Shown: positions 63,960 to 64,000 of the stretch, piece after piece
Layout: each line of letters opens with the position of its first letter
How positions within the stretch are numbered: position 1 is the stretch's first letter
Source of the DNA: Flavivirga amylovorans
Lineage (GTDB): Bacteria > Bacteroidota > Bacteroidia > Flavobacteriales > Flavobacteriaceae
DNA length: 64,000 nucleotides
Direction of reading: 5' to 3'
NCBI RefSeq assembly: GCF_030540875.1
Contig: NZ_JAUOEM010000005.1
Location: forward strand, 248,001 to 312,000
Program-made: the position numbers and the translations under genes
The notes under the pieces: generated by a model
Seen by the model: only the letters and a program-made list of their open reading frames with translations
The model's database searches: none
What the model was told of the DNA's origin: nothing

Positions 63960-64000
63960 TTATGTCTTATCATTGGTACCTACCTTAGTAACCTCTGCAT
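63960..64000 (-). CDS. Possible 3' end of a gene (partial)
   Basis: On the minus strand the last bases give AEVTKVGTNDKT then a stop at 63962-63960, right before a terminator. Only 12 codons are visible, so no product can be named. Confidence 0.3.
   Translation of the reverse strand, partial: AEVTKVGTNDKT

Noticed and set aside
1-64000. CRISPR arrays, insertion sequences with intact transposase, prophage
   Set aside because: No regularly spaced repeats, no complete transposase and no phage structural genes were seen in either strand.

Overview
The window reads as chromosome of a marine, AT-rich Flavobacteriaceae-type bacterium (Bacteroidetes). Supporting signs are promoters matching the flavobacterial -7 box TAnnTTTG, a C-terminal sorting domain of the type IX secretion system, a tandem MoaC-MoaB fusion, a fused CcsBA cytochrome c assembly protein, and the density of flavobacterial palindromic intergenic repeats. 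No species can be named from the sequence alone.

Layout. 1-2.7 kb: an ECF sigma factor, its putative membrane anti-sigma factor and two exported beta-rich proteins (minus strand). 3.4-17.4 kb: core genes (metE with a divergent Lrp-type regulator, clpC, gyrA, a TPR protein, an NlpC/P60 peptidase, a thiolase, a 7TM-HD phosphohydrolase), then tRNA-Ser(GCU) and tRNA-Pro(UGG). 17.8-26.4 kb: a decaying accessory island. It holds fragments of a GNAT acetyltransferase, tyrosine recombinases, a fucosidase-like enzyme, an S1 sulfatase and an SDR epimerase. Among them sit an intact GH29 fucosidase lipoprotein, a secreted beta-helix protein and an fn3-type lipoprotein. A ~54-bp direct repeat flanks most of it. 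26.5-28.9 kb: a methanethiol S-methyltransferase homologue (mddA), an AraC regulator and a small outer-membrane-type protein.

28.9-60.2 kb is one functional region for nitrate. Reading leftwards from 36.3 kb is a nearly complete molybdopterin set (moeA, a ModE-like repressor, a TauE exporter, mobA, moaD, moeB, moaE, moaCB, moaA). Reading rightwards is napD-napA-napB, a tetraheme lipoprotein, a 4x[4Fe-4S] protein and an NrfD-type membrane subunit, followed by nrfH-nrfA and ccsBA. This is a periplasmic nitrate-to-ammonium pathway with an Act/Qrc-like quinol dehydrogenase in place of NapC/NapGH. An FNR-like regulator carrying all four predicted cluster cysteines follows. Next come a single-domain globin, a Tll0287/DUF3365 haem protein, a four-helix membrane protein, a ferredoxin-type NAD(P)H reductase and a pentaheme cytochrome. 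This looks like a split flavohaemoglobin-type NO-handling module with an extra electron route. Then comes a nitrate-type ABC importer (nrtABCD) with one non-canonical ATPase, and an outer-membrane porin. A two-component system with a membrane partner lies at 60.2-62.8 kb.

Regulatory signals tie this together. TGAT-N4-ATCA (FNR-like) palindromes precede napD and nrfH, and a related TGAC-N4-GTCA precedes moeA at the same promoter spacing. A second palindrome, AAGTA-N4-TACTT, sits at identical positions relative to the -7 boxes of the globin and nrtA genes. The most novel-looking parts are the duplicated tetraheme NapB, the quinol dehydrogenase module, the globin/reductase/pentaheme set and the second operator.
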